The position numbers were made by a program, and so were the translations under genes. Source: Virgibacillus ihumii (GTDB lineage Bacteria > Bacillota > Bacilli > Bacillales > Amphibacillaceae). Taken from it: a stretch of DNA of 64,000 nucleotides. A model generated the notes under the pieces. That model saw only the letters and a list, made by a program, of their open reading frames with translations. It was not told the DNA's origin and made no database searches. Each line of letters opens with the position of its first letter. Position 1 is the stretch's first letter. The stretch lies in contig NZ_CACVAN010000001.1 of assembly GCF_902726655.1 (NCBI RefSeq), forward strand, positions 744,001 through 808,000. Reading direction: 5' to 3'. This document shows, one piece after another, positions 14,578 through 25,074 of the stretch.

Positions 14578-17364
14578 ATGGCAGATAATGGCCAGTCTCG
14601 TACAGCAAGAAGAAAACAAAAGAAATCAAAAAAGAAACCAGTATGGAAACGAATTTTTTTGATGGCAATGATTGCCCTCTTAGTAATAGGTATTGGTGTT
14701 GCGGCGTTATTTTCCTATTACATTGCCACCGCCCCGGAGATTGATGCATCCAAATTGAAAACACCGTTTCCATCAAAAATCCTGGATAAAGATGGCGAAC
14801 TGATTGCTGATTTAGGAAACAAAGCGCGCTCAAAAGTGGAATACGAAGACCTTCCTGATGTCCTGATTGATGCAGTTATTGCTACGGAAGATTCCCGTTT
14901 CTTTGAGCATCCTGGTATTGACGTCTGGCGAATTGGCGGAGCAATTATAGCCAATATTACGAATGGGTTCGGGTCAGAAGGTGCCAGTACGATTACACAG
15001 CAATTGGTGGAAAAATCGTTTCTGAGCCATGAAAAGAAAATCAGTCTCAAAGTACAGGAAATGTGGCTGGCACTGCAACTGGAACAGAAATACAGCAAAA
15101 AACAAATACTCGAAATGTACTTAAATAAAGTATATTACGGAAGTGGTGCTTACGGTGTCGGCAAAGCGGCTGAAGTATATTTTGGCAAAACAGATTTGAG
15201 CAAGCTTACATTGCCTGAAGCAGCAATTTTGGCTGGACTGCCGCAACGACCATCTGCTTATAACCCATTTGAGAATCCGGAACTGATGAAACAGCGGATG
15301 AATATCGTTCTCAGCCTGATGGTTCAGCACGGCAAAATCACAGAGAAACAAGCGGAGAAAGCCGGCAATGTGGACATTAAATCCCTCCTGACGCAAAAAG
15401 AGCAGGAAACGAATCAGTATACTGCATTTCTTGATCGCGTACGTAAAGAGGTTAAAAATAAAGTGGATGGAGCAAATATTTATACGGATGGGTTGAAAAT
15501 CTATACCACAATTGATACCGATGTTCAGGAGCATGTACAGTTCCTGCTGTCTGATAATGCAAATAACCCAATCGATTACCCTGAACCAAAAACAATCACT
15601 GTGGAAGGCAAATCCAAAACAGTTGACATGAGAGCCGGTATGGTCGTTCTGGATACACAATCAGGTGCAATCAGAGCAATCGGCGGCGGGCGCAACTATA
15701 GTCATGGATATAACTATGCAACAGATATCAACCGTCAGCCAGGCTCAACATTTAAACCGATTATTTCCTATGGACCGGCTATTGAAACTCAACAATGGTC
15801 AACATATCATCAATTGAATGATGACGGACCATATGAAATTGAAGGTACTGATCAGGAAATCCATACATGGGTAAATGGCGGTCATTATTACGACTGGGTT
15901 TCCATGCGGTTTGCACTTAGGGAATCATTGAACATTCCAGCGGTAAAGACGCTTACGCAAGTTGGCTATGGTACCGCTCAAAAATTTGCAGAAGATCTTG
16001 GCATTGAATTTCATAACGATCAAATTGCGCTGACGGACGCAATCGGCGGTTCACAAACGGGAACGAATCCGATGGAACTCGCCGGAGCATATCGGGCTTT
16101 TGCAAATGGCGGAATTTACAATGAGCCATATGCCGTTACAAAAGTGGAATTTCCGGATACAGGTAAAACAGTTAATCTGAAGCCGGAACCAAAGTCGGTT
16201 ATGTCAGATTACACAGCGTATATGATGACAGATATGTTAAAAACAGCTATTTCAGAAGGTACCGGTAAATTGGCTGATATTCCTAACTTGCCTGTTGCGG
16301 GTAAAACAGGTACAACCAACCTGGAGGACAAAGAAGGCAGTCCGGATTCCTGGTTCACCGGTTATACGACAAAATACACCATTTCTGCGTGGACCGGATA
16401 TGATAACCAAAAAGTAGTACTTCCGGATACAAAAATTCCACATGCATTGTTTAAAAATACAATGACTGAAATATCACAGGATATCGAAACACCTGATTTT
16501 GAAATGCCGGATTCGGTAGTCGAAGCTAAAGTAGAAGAAGGATCCCGTCCTGCCAAACGGCCGAGCAGCTACACACCTTCTTCTGAAATTGTGACGGAAC
16601 TATTCGTTGATGGTCATGAACCTACTGCAACATCTGATAAATATGATCGGCTTGATTCTGTTGACAACCTGAATGCAACGTATGATAAGAATGCAAAATC
16701 AATAAAGGTAACATGGGATTACGGGTCTGATGACAATGTGTCCTTTGATGTGAAAGCAAGTGTTAACGGTGGTTCCATGCAGGGTCTGTCTTCCACTGAC
16801 GAGACCTCACTTGAAATATCAAACGTCGAACCGGGTGCTACCTATAAAATTCAGGTAACAGCGATCAGCGAAGAATCCGGTGTAAGCAGCAGTGAACCTG
16901 CCACAGTATCGGTACAAATACCTGGAGACAAGGAAGAAGATGAGGGAGATCAAGAGCAAGAAGAAAATGAAGAGGAACAGGATAATAACGGCAATGAGCC
17001 AATGCAGGTATCCAATGTCAGTGCATCCTATAATCCGGATAATCAGACAGTATCGATGGCTTGGGATTATTCCGGGCCGCCCGCCATCTACAATGTTGTT
17101 ATCGACGGCATATCATCACAACAGGTTACATCGACCAATGCGTCATACTATCTGGAATTTCCGCGCCCGGGTCGGTCATATACAGTTACCGTAACTCCTG
17201 TTGGCAGAAACGGCAGCAATCAGGGACAGCAAGGCAGCCCTGGGACCACACAGTTCACCATTCCAGCGGATCAAGGAAATGGTGAAGGTGCAGGAAATGA
17301 GGGTGGCGTTAATGAAAATAGTAATTCAAATAGTAATGAAAATAATACTGATGAGGCCGCCTAA
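14578..17364 (+). CDS. ponA: Bifunctional class A penicillin-binding protein 1 (PBP1A/1B)
   Basis: Polymerises and cross-links peptidoglycan. Basic cytoplasmic tail (1-22), membrane anchor (about 24-50), glycosyltransferase-51 domain with ATEDSRFFEHPGIDV (E104), GASTITQQLVEKSFLS and YLNKVYYGSGAYGVG, then the transpeptidase with SxxK at Ser390 (STFK), SLN at 450-452 and KTGT at 576-579. C-terminal to this are two fibronectin type III-like domains (about 695-790 and 815-905) split by a Glu-rich linker, and an Asn/Glu-rich end. 928 residues, close to Bacillus PonA. GGAGG precedes the ATG by 10 bases. Co-directional with recU. Confidence 0.97.
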   Translation: MADNGQSRTARRKQKKSKKKPVWKRIFLMAMIALLVIGIGVAALFSYYIATAPEIDASKLKTPFPSKILDKDGELIADLGNKARSKVEYEDLPDVLIDAVIATEDSRFFEHPGIDVWRIGGAIIANITNGFGSEGASTITQQLVEKSFLSHEKKISLKVQEMWLALQLEQKYSKKQILEMYLNKVYYGSGAYGVGKAAEVYFGKTDLSKLTLPEAAILAGLPQRPSAYNPFENPELMKQRMNIVLSLMVQHGKITEKQAEKAGNVDIKSLLTQKEQETNQYTAFLDRVRKEVKNKVDGANIYTDGLKIYTTIDTDVQEHVQFLLSDNANNPIDYPEPKTITVEGKSKTVDMRAGMVVLDTQSGAIRAIGGGRNYSHGYNYATDINRQPGSTFKPIISYGPAIETQQWSTYHQLNDDGPYEIEGTDQEIHTWVNGGHYYDWVSMRFALRESLNIPAVKTLTQVGYGTAQKFAEDLGIEFHNDQIALTDAIGGSQTGTNPMELAGAYRAFANGGIYNEPYAVTKVEFPDTGKTVNLKPEPKSVMSDYTAYMMTDMLKTAISEGTGKLADIPNLPVAGKTGTTNLEDKEGSPDSWFTGYTTKYTISAWTGYDNQKVVLPDTKIPHALFKNTMTEISQDIETPDFEMPDSVVEAKVEEGSRPAKRPSSYTPSSEIVTELFVDGHEPTATSDKYDRLDSVDNLNATYDKNAKSIKVTWDYGSDDNVSFDVKASVNGGSMQGLSSTDETSLEISNVEPGATYKIQVTAISEESGVSSSEPATVSVQIPGDKEEDEGDQEQEENEEEQDNNGNEPMQVSNVSASYNPDNQTVSMAWDYSGPPAIYNVVIDGISSQQVTSTNASYYLEFPRPGRSYTVTVTPVGRNGSNQGQQGSPGTTQFTIPADQGNGEGAGNEGGVNENSNSNSNENNTDEAA

Positions 17365-17377
17365 ATATGAATAAACA

Positions 17378-17413
17378 AGAGAGACAGCTGAACTATAGCT
17401 GTCTCTCTTTATT
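17378..17413. terminator. Bidirectional terminator between ponA and nth
   Basis: Perfect 12-bp stem AGAGAGACAGCT (17378-17389) / AGCTGTCTCTCT (17397-17408), 7-base loop, T-rich on the plus side; serves convergent ponA and nth. Confidence 0.85.
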
Positions 17414-18068
17414 TTGCTTTATTCAGCTTTTTCATCCGTTTCTGCCCTTCCCTGCACAATTCGAGGAGCGGACATTCCGGGCATTCCGGATTTCTTGCTT
17501 TGCAATGGTAACGTCCAAAAAATATCATTCGGTGATGTGTATCCGCCCACTCATCTTTCGGTACCTTTCGCATCAACGTCTGTTCAACTTCCAGAACTGA
17601 ATCTTTCCAGCGGCAAATTGCCAGTCGCTTAGAAACACGTTCAACGTGAGTATCGACAGCGATTGCCGGTTCTCTAAATGCGACTGACGCAACAACATTG
17701 GCAGTTTTTCTCCCGACACCGGCCAGTTTCATCAGTTCCTCTTTTGTTCTTGGTACTTCCCCTTCATATTCATCAAGCAGCATCTGACACAGTTTACGGA
17801 TATTTTTTGCCTTGTTGCGGTATAACCCGATGGAACGGATATCCTGTTGCAACTCCTCCAATGATACTGCAAGGTAATCTTCCGGGGTTTGATATTTTTT
17901 AAATAAAGATTCGGTAACTTTATTGACCAATACATCGGTGCATTGCGCTGATAACAATACCGCAATTACTAATTCAAAAGGATTATCATGTCTGAGTTCG
18001 CATTGTGCCTCAGGGAACATCTCCTTCATCACCTCCAGGCAGTATTCAACCTGGGATTTATTCAACAT
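17409..18068 (-). CDS. nth: Endonuclease III
   Basis: DNA glycosylase/AP lyase removing oxidised pyrimidines. Helix-hairpin-helix with catalytic Lys: KLAGVGRKTANVVASVAF, then catalytic Asp in AIAVDTHVERVSKRL. The C-terminal 4Fe-4S loop is intact as C-x6-C-x2-C-x5-C (CKARNPECPECPLLELC). 219 residues. Three bases after dnaD, the conserved dnaD-nth pair. Confidence 0.97.
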   Translation of the reverse strand: MLNKSQVEYCLEVMKEMFPEAQCELRHDNPFELVIAVLLSAQCTDVLVNKVTESLFKKYQTPEDYLAVSLEELQQDIRSIGLYRNKAKNIRKLCQMLLDEYEGEVPRTKEELMKLAGVGRKTANVVASVAFREPAIAVDTHVERVSKRLAICRWKDSVLEVEQTLMRKVPKDEWADTHHRMIFFGRYHCKARNPECPECPLLELCREGQKRMKKLNKAK

Positions 18069-18071
18069 TCA

Positions 18072-18758
18072 TTACTCCCCCTCTTCCAGCCAGTTGTAGT
18101 AAAATGATGTATCACGTTTCTTGCCCTGTGTCTCCTGTTTGCTGCCTTGTTTATTATGAAATTGTTTGCTAGCTTCCCGCGCCTGATCAACCGAATGAAT
18201 TCCTTTCTTCTTCCATTCACGGAGTATCCGATCAATATATTTAAAGTTTAATTTACCCATTAAGACAGATTCCCTAAGGGCAGCTTTAATTAAGGAAGGT
18301 AAGATATGATCTTCATCGAGCCAAACATTAATCATTTCAATTTCAAAAGGAGACAATGGTCTTCCGAATTCCTGCTCAAACAGCACAAATATTGTACCAT
18401 CTTCCGTTTTTTCAACAGGTTCTACCACTTCTTCCTCAAACAATTTTTTCCACAGCGGATTTAAGCTGTATGCTTCGCTTATCTGGTGTGATTCATTTTC
18501 GGTTTGTTCAATTGATATCAAATTCCGCTGTATGAGTTTCCGAAGTATATCTGAACACTCTTTTTCTCCAAATGACAGGTAAGATGCCAGCTCACCAGGC
18601 GTTGGAAAGTCATTATTTTCATTCAAAAAACGGTATATATGAAGAATTACCATGACCTCTTTTTCATTAAGGTTTAATGATTTGTATGATTCGAGCAGTT
18701 TTATTGGAACCTGCAGTTGATTTAGCAGTATATCCTGAAATGAAATGGACTTTTTCAC
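18072..18758 (-). CDS. dnaD: DNA replication initiation protein DnaD
   Basis: Primosomal protein acting with DnaA, DnaB and DnaI at oriC and at restart forks. N-terminal winged-helix region (FPTPGELASYLSFGEKECSD) and C-terminal DnaD/DnaB-II domain (FEQEFGRPLSPFEIEMINVW, LNFKYIDRILREWKKKGI). The GTG at 18758 (VKKSISFQDILL) is preferred: GAGGTG lies 7 bases before, while the in-frame ATG at 18779 has no ribosome site. Upstream of nth. Confidence 0.94.
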   Translation of the reverse strand: MKKSISFQDILLNQLQVPIKLLESYKSLNLNEKEVMVILHIYRFLNENNDFPTPGELASYLSFGEKECSDILRKLIQRNLISIEQTENESHQISEAYSLNPLWKKLFEEEVVEPVEKTEDGTIFVLFEQEFGRPLSPFEIEMINVWLDEDHILPSLIKAALRESVLMGKLNFKYIDRILREWKKKGIHSVDQAREASKQFHNKQGSKQETQGKKRDTSFYYNWLEEGE

Positions 18759-18841
18759 TTTATAACACCTCGTAAACATTATAACATGGAAGTTTATGTG
18801 TCGGATTTAAACTATGCCCCGTGGCATTGCAGTAATCGAAT

Positions 18842-18873
18842 AAAATCCCCTGCTGATTGGAGCAAGGGATTTA
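18842..18873 (-). terminator. Terminator after asnS
   Basis: Leftward AAATCCCTTGCT / AGCAGGGGATTT hairpin with a short loop and TTTT start of tail, 5 bases after the asnS stop. Confidence 0.8.
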
Positions 18874-18877
18874 CAAG

Positions 18878-20170
18878 TTATGGATAAAGTCTGTTTAGTA
18901 ACCTTGGGAAAGGAATGGTTTCCCTGACGTGGTCAACACCTGCAAGCCATGCCACCGTTCGTTCCAGTCCAAGACCAAATCCGGAATGTGGTACACTTCC
19001 ATATTGTCTTAATTCTAAATACCATTTGTATGCATCACTGGTTAAGCTATGCTCTTCATAGCGTTGTTTCATCAGCTCCAGATCATCAATGCGTTGTGAG
19101 CCGCCGATGACTTCCCCATACCCTTCTGGAGCAATCAGATCAGCACATAGGACGACTTCCGGTCGATCCGGATCAGGCTTCATATAAAACGCCTTGATTT
19201 CTGCTGGATAATTGGTGATAAATACTGGTTTATCAAAATGTTCTGCAATGGCGGTTTCGTGTGGTGCACCAAAATCTTCACCCCACTTAATATCATCAAA
19301 CCCTTTGTTCTGCAGCAACTCCACAGCATCATCATAACTGATCCTCGGGAAAGGCGCTTTAATATTTTCCAATTTTGATGTGTCCCGTTCAAGCGTACCC
19401 AGTTCAAGATGGCAATTTTCCAATACAGATTGAACAACAAAGCTTACGTACTGCTCCTGAACTTCCAGACTCTCATCATGGTCCATAAATGCCATTTCCG
19501 GTTCAATCATCCAAAACTCAATCAGATGACGTCTCGTTTTTGATTTTTCGGCACGGAACGTCGGTCCAAATGAGAAAACTTTGCCAAGCGCCATTGCTGC
19601 TGCTTCCATATATAACTGACCACTCTGTGATAAATAGGCTTCCTCATCGAAATATTTGGTATGGAACAATTCAGTTGTACCTTCGGCAGATGAACCGGTC
19701 AAAATTGGCGGATCCACTTTTACATAGTCGTTGTCATTGAAAAACTGATAGGTTGCCCGAATGATTTCATTGCGGATTTTCATGACAGCATGCTGTTTTT
19801 TTGACCTAAGCCATAAATGACGGTGATCCATTAAAAATTCTGTTCCATGTTCTTTTGGTGTAATCGGATAGTCGATTGCTTCATGAATTAGCTCTATATT
19901 ACTTACTTGCATTTCGTAGCCAAATGGTGACCGTTTATCTTCAACAATCGTTCCAGTAATGTACATGGAAGATTCCTGCGTCATGTTCTTGGCAAGCTGG
20001 AATGTCTCTTCGGGAACGTCGTTTTTGGCAACAACTCCCTGCATAAATCCTGTTCCATCACGCAGCTGTAAGAAAGCAATCTTACCGCTTGAACGCTTGT
20101 TTGCCAGCCAGGCTCCAATGGTTACTTCCTGCTCCAGAGATTTTGGTGATTGTGATATCGTTGTTTTCAA
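18878..20170 (-). CDS. asnS: Asparaginyl-tRNA synthetase
   Basis: Class II synthetase charging tRNA-Asn. N-terminal OB anticodon-binding domain ([20 protein letters not shown]), motif 2 as [20 protein letters not shown] and motif 3 as [16 protein letters not shown]. 430 residues. Start is TTG at 20170 with GGAGG 7 bases upstream; no ATG fits. Follows aspB, which makes the aspartate family precursor; aspB-asnS is the Bacillus arrangement. Confidence 0.96.
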   Translation of the reverse strand: MKTTISQSPKSLEQEVTIGAWLANKRSSGKIAFLQLRDGTGFMQGVVAKNDVPEETFQLAKNMTQESSMYITGTIVEDKRSPFGYEMQVSNIELIHEAIDYPITPKEHGTEFLMDHRHLWLRSKKQHAVMKIRNEIIRATYQFFNDNDYVKVDPPILTGSSAEGTTELFHTKYFDEEAYLSQSGQLYMEAAAMALGKVFSFGPTFRAEKSKTRRHLIEFWMIEPEMAFMDHDESLEVQEQYVSFVVQSVLENCHLELGTLERDTSKLENIKAPFPRISYDDAVELLQNKGFDDIKWGEDFGAPHETAIAEHFDKPVFITNYPAEIKAFYMKPDPDRPEVVLCADLIAPEGYGEVIGGSQRIDDLELMKQRYEEHSLTSDAYKWYLELRQYGSVPHSGFGLGLERTVAWLAGVDHVRETIPFPRLLNRLYP

Positions 20171-20187
20171 AAAATTACCTCCACTGC

Positions 20188-21372
20188 CTAAGATTGATGA
20201 TTTACTACAAAACGGTTAATCCGCTCTGCTGCTTCTTTTAATAATTCAATTGAAATGGCATAGGATAACCGTACATTGTCGGGAAACCCGAAACCTGATC
20301 CCGGTACAAGTGCAACCTTTTCTTCTTCCAGAAGCGCGGTAACCCAAGCATCAGTTGATTCAAAACCGTTTTGTCGGACTGCTTCTTTCACATTCGGAAA
20401 CAGGTAAAATGCACCTTTTGGTTTTCTGCACGATACACCAGGAATCTCATTTAACAACTCATGTAATGTATCAAGCCGTTCACGGAATGTCCTGCGCATT
20501 TCTTCCCCGGAATCTTCTTCAGAGCTGTATGCTGCAAGCGCTGCATATTGCGAAATAGAAGTGGGATTTGAAGTTGAATGGGAAGCCAGGTTCGTCATTG
20601 CTTTAATTATTTTGTTGGGACCAGCTGCATATCCAATACGCCAACCTGTCATTGAATGCGATTTGGAAACCCCGTTAATAACAATTGATTGTTCTTTTAA
20701 CTGGTCTGAAATTCCGGCAATCGATACGTGTTGATCGTCAGTATAGATCAATTGCTCATATATTTCATCCGATACAATTAATAAATTATGCTTCAGACAT
20801 ATATCGCTAATTTTTTCTAGTTCACCTTTGCTGTACATCATTCCGGTTGGATTACTTGGCGAGTTGATAATCAATGCCTTTGTCTTGTCCGTTATGGATG
20901 CCTCCAACTGCTCTGGGGTTATTTTAAAGTTATTTGCTTCATCTGCTTTGATGACAACCGGTTTTCCTTCTGCCAGTTTAATTTGTTCCGGATAGCTCAC
21001 CCAGTATGGTGCAGGAACAATCACTTCGTCTCCTTTATTCAAAAGGACTTGAAACAAGGTGTATAAAGCATGTTTTGCCCCTGTTGTAACAATTATCTCG
21101 TCAGTCGTATAGGATAACCCATTATCTTTCTGCAACTTGTTTACAATCGCTTCTTTAAGCTTTGGAATGCCTCCTGACGGTGTATACTTTGTAAAGCCAT
21201 TTTGCGCTGCTTCATTTGCAGCATCAATGATAAATTGTGGTGTATTGAAATCAGGTTCTCCTGCTCCCAATCCAATCACATCATGCCCCTCGTTTTTCAG
21301 CTGCTTTGCTTTTGCTGTAATAGCCAAAGTTGATGATGGTGTTAACGTTTTAACCCGATTTGCTAATTCCAT
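20188..21372 (-). CDS. aspB: Aspartate aminotransferase
   Basis: PLP-dependent class I aminotransferase (Ib subgroup). The PLP lysine is in [20 protein letters not shown], with [16 protein letters not shown] and the conserved Arg in [10 protein letters not shown] that binds the substrate carboxylate. 394 residues. Middle gene of ypmB-aspB-asnS. Clean ATG at 21372. Confidence 0.96.
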   Translation of the reverse strand: MELANRVKTLTPSSTLAITAKAKQLKNEGHDVIGLGAGEPDFNTPQFIIDAANEAAQNGFTKYTPSGGIPKLKEAIVNKLQKDNGLSYTTDEIIVTTGAKHALYTLFQVLLNKGDEVIVPAPYWVSYPEQIKLAEGKPVVIKADEANNFKITPEQLEASITDKTKALIINSPSNPTGMMYSKGELEKISDICLKHNLLIVSDEIYEQLIYTDDQHVSIAGISDQLKEQSIVINGVSKSHSMTGWRIGYAAGPNKIIKAMTNLASHSTSNPTSISQYAALAAYSSEEDSGEEMRRTFRERLDTLHELLNEIPGVSCRKPKGAFYLFPNVKEAVRQNGFESTDAWVTALLEEEKVALVPGSGFGFPDNVRLSYAISIELLKEAAERINRFVVNHQS

Positions 21373-21384
21373 GTAATCCCCTTC

Positions 21385-21903
21385 CTATTTAAACATTTGT
21401 TTTAGTCGTATTTGTTCGATTTGGTTTCCATCAAATATGGATAAATAATCAATTACATAACGCTTGGATTCATCAATGAAGGTAACTTCCCAAGCTGCTT
21501 TTTCATTAATCAATGCAGGTGTAATTTTAACAAGTTCGCAGTTACCGCACTGTGAATTCCAGGATTCCTGTATGGACCTCTCCGGAATAATCTCTGATCT
21601 GTCGATGACTTTTAGCGTTCCGTCTTTTTTAGAATACGGGTAAAAAACAATTTTCTTCTGATTATTTCCGGTTTGACCATAGACAATATAAAATGCTTTT
21701 TCCCCATGATACTGTTCCATTTTTTGGACAGTGCTTATTTCAGTTTCGCGCTTCACATTTTTGGTTATTTCCGAATAAGCTGCAGTCTTGCTTTGTTGAA
21801 CATCATAATACAGATATACACCGTAGATAAAACAAGAAAGTAAAATAATGCATATAACTCCAATCGTCCATTTAAGCCAGACCGGAACTGTCATGTTCCT
21901 CAT
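21385..21903 (-). CDS. ypmB: YpmB family membrane-anchored protein (DUF5590, PepSY-like)
   Basis: 172 residues: one N-terminal membrane span (about 10-30), then an extracytoplasmic region with two PepSY-like repeats (YSEITKNVKRETEISTVQKM; WEVTFIDESKRYVIDYLSI). Function unknown. Its ATG at 21903 has no good ribosome site of its own but overlaps the stop of an 11-codon leader ORF as ATGA. Usual position upstream of aspB; ypmA, present between dinG and ypmB in B. subtilis, is not seen. Confidence 0.85.
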   Translation of the reverse strand: MRNMTVPVWLKWTIGVICIILLSCFIYGVYLYYDVQQSKTAAYSEITKNVKRETEISTVQKMEQYHGEKAFYIVYGQTGNNQKKIVFYPYSKKDGTLKVIDRSEIIPERSIQESWNSQCGNCELVKITPALINEKAAWEVTFIDESKRYVIDYLSIFDGNQIEQIRLKQMFK

Positions 21904-21935
21904 TTGTAACGCATTATGATTCTGATATCCATCAT
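21900..21935 (-). CDS. Possible 11-residue leader ORF coupled to ypmB
   Basis: MMDIRIIMRYK, with GGAGG four bases before the first ATG (21935), ending TGA at 21900-21902 so that ATGA joins it to ypmB. Best ribosome site in this upstream region. No homologue recognised; may be a translation-coupling leader or chance. Confidence 0.45.
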   Translation of the reverse strand: MMDIRIIMRYK

Positions 21936-22116
21936 GTTACCTCCATTTAAAAATGCTTCTTGTTTTATCATATTTTGCTATTCATAGGGACCGATGCATT
22001 GGTTAAACTATAAGTAACGTTGAAATGAACTTCAATAAACAGTATAACAAGCATTGCAGTCAATGTGTTTAATTTTATTTATTTCAACAAATTTTTTCCT
22101 TCCCATACCAGCTTAT

Positions 22117-22142
22117 ACTGATGCATCGATCGGTGCATCAGT
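22117..22142. repeat. 26-base imperfect palindrome downstream of dinG
   Basis: ACTGATGCA (22117-22125) / TGCATCAGT (22134-22142) around TCGATCGG, continuing as an imperfect palindrome. No T-run on the minus side, so a weak terminator or a protein-binding site upstream of the ypmB operon. The 229-base gap 21936-22164 shows nothing else except a second CCGATGCATTGG-type motif near 21990. Confidence 0.45.
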
Positions 22143-22164
22143 TATTTTTACTTGGTTATTAATA

Positions 22165-24972
22165 CTAAAACCACTTTTCAGCTTTATCCAACAGTTTATC
22201 TGTCGAGTCATAAGAAATCGGTACTGAAGGTATTGATTTTGTAAAAAATTTACCATAGCGTGATTTGACAATCCGAGCATCACATACAAACACAATCCCT
22301 CGGTCACTGGCAGATCTAATCAGACGACCGAAGCCCTGTTTAAAGCGAATTACCGCATTTGGAAGTGCCAATTCAAAGAAAGCATTTTTGCCTTCATCTT
22401 TAAGCCGTTGTGACTTTGCTTCATATATCGGGTGATTCGGCGGCTGAAAAGGAAGCCGGACAATCATCAGACAGGATAAATCATTACCTGGAATATCGAC
22501 ACCTTCCCAGAATGAGCTTGTGCCAAGTAAAATGGACTGGTCGAAGGTCTGAAAATTCTTTTTAAGACGTGAGCGGCTTCCACTTGAAATCCCTTGTGCA
22601 ATCAGCATGAAATCGCTGGTATTCAATGTATTCTTCAACAGCCAATAGGACTTTCGCAGCATATCATACGATGTAAATAGTACAAGCATCCTTCCCTCTG
22701 TAATGCTGGCCAGTGACAGTATTGCTTCACAGGTGGAATAAATAAAGTCATCCTGATTTCCCTGCCTGATGTCCGGAAAATCGTTTGGTATCATCAACTG
22801 CACCTGATTCTGATAGGAAAAAGGCGATGCTATTTTAACCGGTACTGTATTTTCCGATGGCAGTCCAAGTCGATTTCGGATAAATGAAAACGAATTTTTC
22901 ATAGTCAGCGTTGCACTGGTCAGAACCACGCTCTCTTTTTCACTGAAGAAGTCATTTGCAAGTATTTCGGACATATCCGTTGGTTCGCTGTAGAGATAGA
23001 CGGCGTTTTTGGCACCATGAGCATCAATTTCAATCCATTTCACTTGCATTTCTTGTTCATCCTCGAGTAGGAAAAGTTGCTCCATCCGGTCAATAATGGA
23101 TTGGAGTGACTCGATGGAATCAATGATGTTACTTTTGTCATGTTTGTCCAGCTGCTCTGTTTTTGAAGCATGGTAATCCACTTGTGAGAGCATGTGAATC
23201 AGATCTCTTACGTAAAAAATGAATCTGGATACCATTTCTAACACGACATTCCATTTTGATGATTGCTCTTCAGCATTTTGAAAACGATATTGGATGCGTC
23301 CGATATCACTTAGTGATCTGTCTTTTTGCTTCTGCTCAAGGACATATTGAAAAATCATCCGAAACATATCATCAGCTTCATGTTTTGCTTTCACGAATAT
23401 ATCATTCCATGTCTCAAAAGCAAAATATTCCTCTGTGAACCCATACTTTCGAAGTGTTGTATGTAACCAACCGTCCTCATCCGATGTTCCAATATGTGAA
23501 AGTATATATTGCACCGAAACATAATCCAACTTCAGACCGTAATGTTTGGAAGCTGTCTCCTCCATGTGATGTGCTTCATCAATTATTGCTTTATTATACG
23601 ACGGAAGAAATTGGTATTCATTGAACATGTCGGTACTTAGTAATGCATGATTTGTAATCAGAAGATCTGCCTGCTGAGCTTTTTTTCGTGCCTTCTGATA
23701 ATATGACCGGCTAAACCAGGGAGAATTCGGATCTGCAAAACCTTCCGTATCACTTGAAATTCCCCGATAGAAAAAATACCCGCTCGATGGCAGCTGTATT
23801 TCATCAATATCCCCTGTATCGGTCTCTGTTAACCATACAAGTATCATCGCCTTTGTCAGTGCGATATCATAGTTGTCCGACTGCGTGTCAGCAAGCGACC
23901 GTTCAAATTTCTCAAGGCTGATATAATGCTGTTTTCCTTTTAGTAATGCTACATAGAATGAAAAAGGCAGCAGTTTTCGTATCAGGGGGATTTCTTCATC
24001 CATCAGCTGTGATTGCAGCTGTGTCGTATATGTACTGATTACAATGCGCTTTTTTGTCCTGACTGCTTCATACACAGCAGGAATCAAATATGCAAGGGAT
24101 TTTCCGGTTCCGGTTTCCGCTTCAATCAATGCATGATTATGTGTCTGAAATGCATCATAAATCGTTTCAGACATCTCTCTCTGACCATCCCGTTTTTCAT
24201 ATCGAGGCATCAGTTGCTGCATACTGCCTTGTTCTTCATAAATATCATCCAAATAATTTCCGAACGTAGTCGGAATATCAAAATGTTCCTTTTTTGGGGT
24301 GGCGACTGTTTTAAATGTCAGGCCTCTAAAACTGTCCATTCCTGCTTCCGGTTCAATCGACATCCCGAATGATTGCTGACAATCGCACAGTAATTCATAT
24401 AAATCGGATTTCAAACGTTTTGTCAGATGCAGCAGATGTGTGACTGTATCATATGGCAGTTTATAAAGCTTTTTCTTCAGCGCCAAAAACAAATTAGCAG
24501 TAACGAAAGCATCCGAAAGTGCCCGATGCGGATCACGATGCTCCAGGTTCATAAATTCTGCCAACTGGCCCAGTTTAAATCCGGGGGCTTTTGGACAAAG
24601 AATCCTCGATAACTCAACTGTATCCAGCACCGGATTTTGCAATTTCTTTAATCCGGCATTAGCAAATTCTTCGTTAATAAATCCCAAATCAAATGGTACA
24701 TTATGCGCAATGATATAGCTGTTTTGCAGCAGCGCAGCAATTTCATCCGCTTTATCTTTAAACATCGGTGCATCTGACACATCATCATTGGATATACCTG
24801 TTAAATTCATAATAAAAGGTGAAATTTCTTTTCCCGGATTAAGCAAAGTGGAGAATTCATCAGTAATTTTATCATTTTCAATAATGACAAGACCAACTTC
24901 TATTATTTTATCGCCTTTTGATGGTGAATGTCCTGTTGTTTCGAGATCAATCACCGCAAATCGCTTATCCAT
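22165..24972 (-). CDS. dinG: DinG-family ATP-dependent helicase with 3'-5' exonuclease domain
   Basis: N-terminal DnaQ-like exonuclease (FAVIDLETTG with D-x-E, AHNVPFDLGF, HRALSDAFVT), then an XPD/DinG-type helicase: Walker A EAETGTGKSLAYLIP near residue 285, DEAH box IIDEAHHMEETA, and C-terminal motifs including GTSSFWEGVDIPG and GFGRLIRSASDRG. The four Fe-S cysteines of E. coli DinG are not evident, as in other Firmicute forms, which act mainly as nucleases. The ATG at 24972 (MDKRFAVID) follows AGGTGG; the longer frame is rejected. 935 residues. Confidence 0.94.
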   Translation of the reverse strand: MDKRFAVIDLETTGHSPSKGDKIIEVGLVIIENDKITDEFSTLLNPGKEISPFIMNLTGISNDDVSDAPMFKDKADEIAALLQNSYIIAHNVPFDLGFINEEFANAGLKKLQNPVLDTVELSRILCPKAPGFKLGQLAEFMNLEHRDPHRALSDAFVTANLFLALKKKLYKLPYDTVTHLLHLTKRLKSDLYELLCDCQQSFGMSIEPEAGMDSFRGLTFKTVATPKKEHFDIPTTFGNYLDDIYEEQGSMQQLMPRYEKRDGQREMSETIYDAFQTHNHALIEAETGTGKSLAYLIPAVYEAVRTKKRIVISTYTTQLQSQLMDEEIPLIRKLLPFSFYVALLKGKQHYISLEKFERSLADTQSDNYDIALTKAMILVWLTETDTGDIDEIQLPSSGYFFYRGISSDTEGFADPNSPWFSRSYYQKARKKAQQADLLITNHALLSTDMFNEYQFLPSYNKAIIDEAHHMEETASKHYGLKLDYVSVQYILSHIGTSDEDGWLHTTLRKYGFTEEYFAFETWNDIFVKAKHEADDMFRMIFQYVLEQKQKDRSLSDIGRIQYRFQNAEEQSSKWNVVLEMVSRFIFYVRDLIHMLSQVDYHASKTEQLDKHDKSNIIDSIESLQSIIDRMEQLFLLEDEQEMQVKWIEIDAHGAKNAVYLYSEPTDMSEILANDFFSEKESVVLTSATLTMKNSFSFIRNRLGLPSENTVPVKIASPFSYQNQVQLMIPNDFPDIRQGNQDDFIYSTCEAILSLASITEGRMLVLFTSYDMLRKSYWLLKNTLNTSDFMLIAQGISSGSRSRLKKNFQTFDQSILLGTSSFWEGVDIPGNDLSCLMIVRLPFQPPNHPIYEAKSQRLKDEGKNAFFELALPNAVIRFKQGFGRLIRSASDRGIVFVCDARIVKSRYGKFFTKSIPSVPISYDSTDKLLDKAEKWF

Positions 24973-25021
24973 TGAATCCACCTGTCTCTCTGAAAAATTA
25001 CACATCACACAGCCCGGAAGT

Positions 25022-25056
25022 CAAAAAACTCTTACCACTCAAGCGGATAAGAGTTG
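25022..25056 (-). terminator. Terminator after panD
   Basis: Leftward AACTCTTA / TAAGAGTT arms (25055-25048 with 25034-25027) with T-run; ends the birA-panBCD transcript before dinG. Confidence 0.85.
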
Positions 25057-25074
25057 ATGTTCACCATTATTGTG

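Noticed and set aside
20171..22164. T-box leader for asnS or aspB
   Set aside because: No AGGGTGGNACCGCG-type antiterminator motif or specifier layout upstream of asnS, aspB or ypmB.
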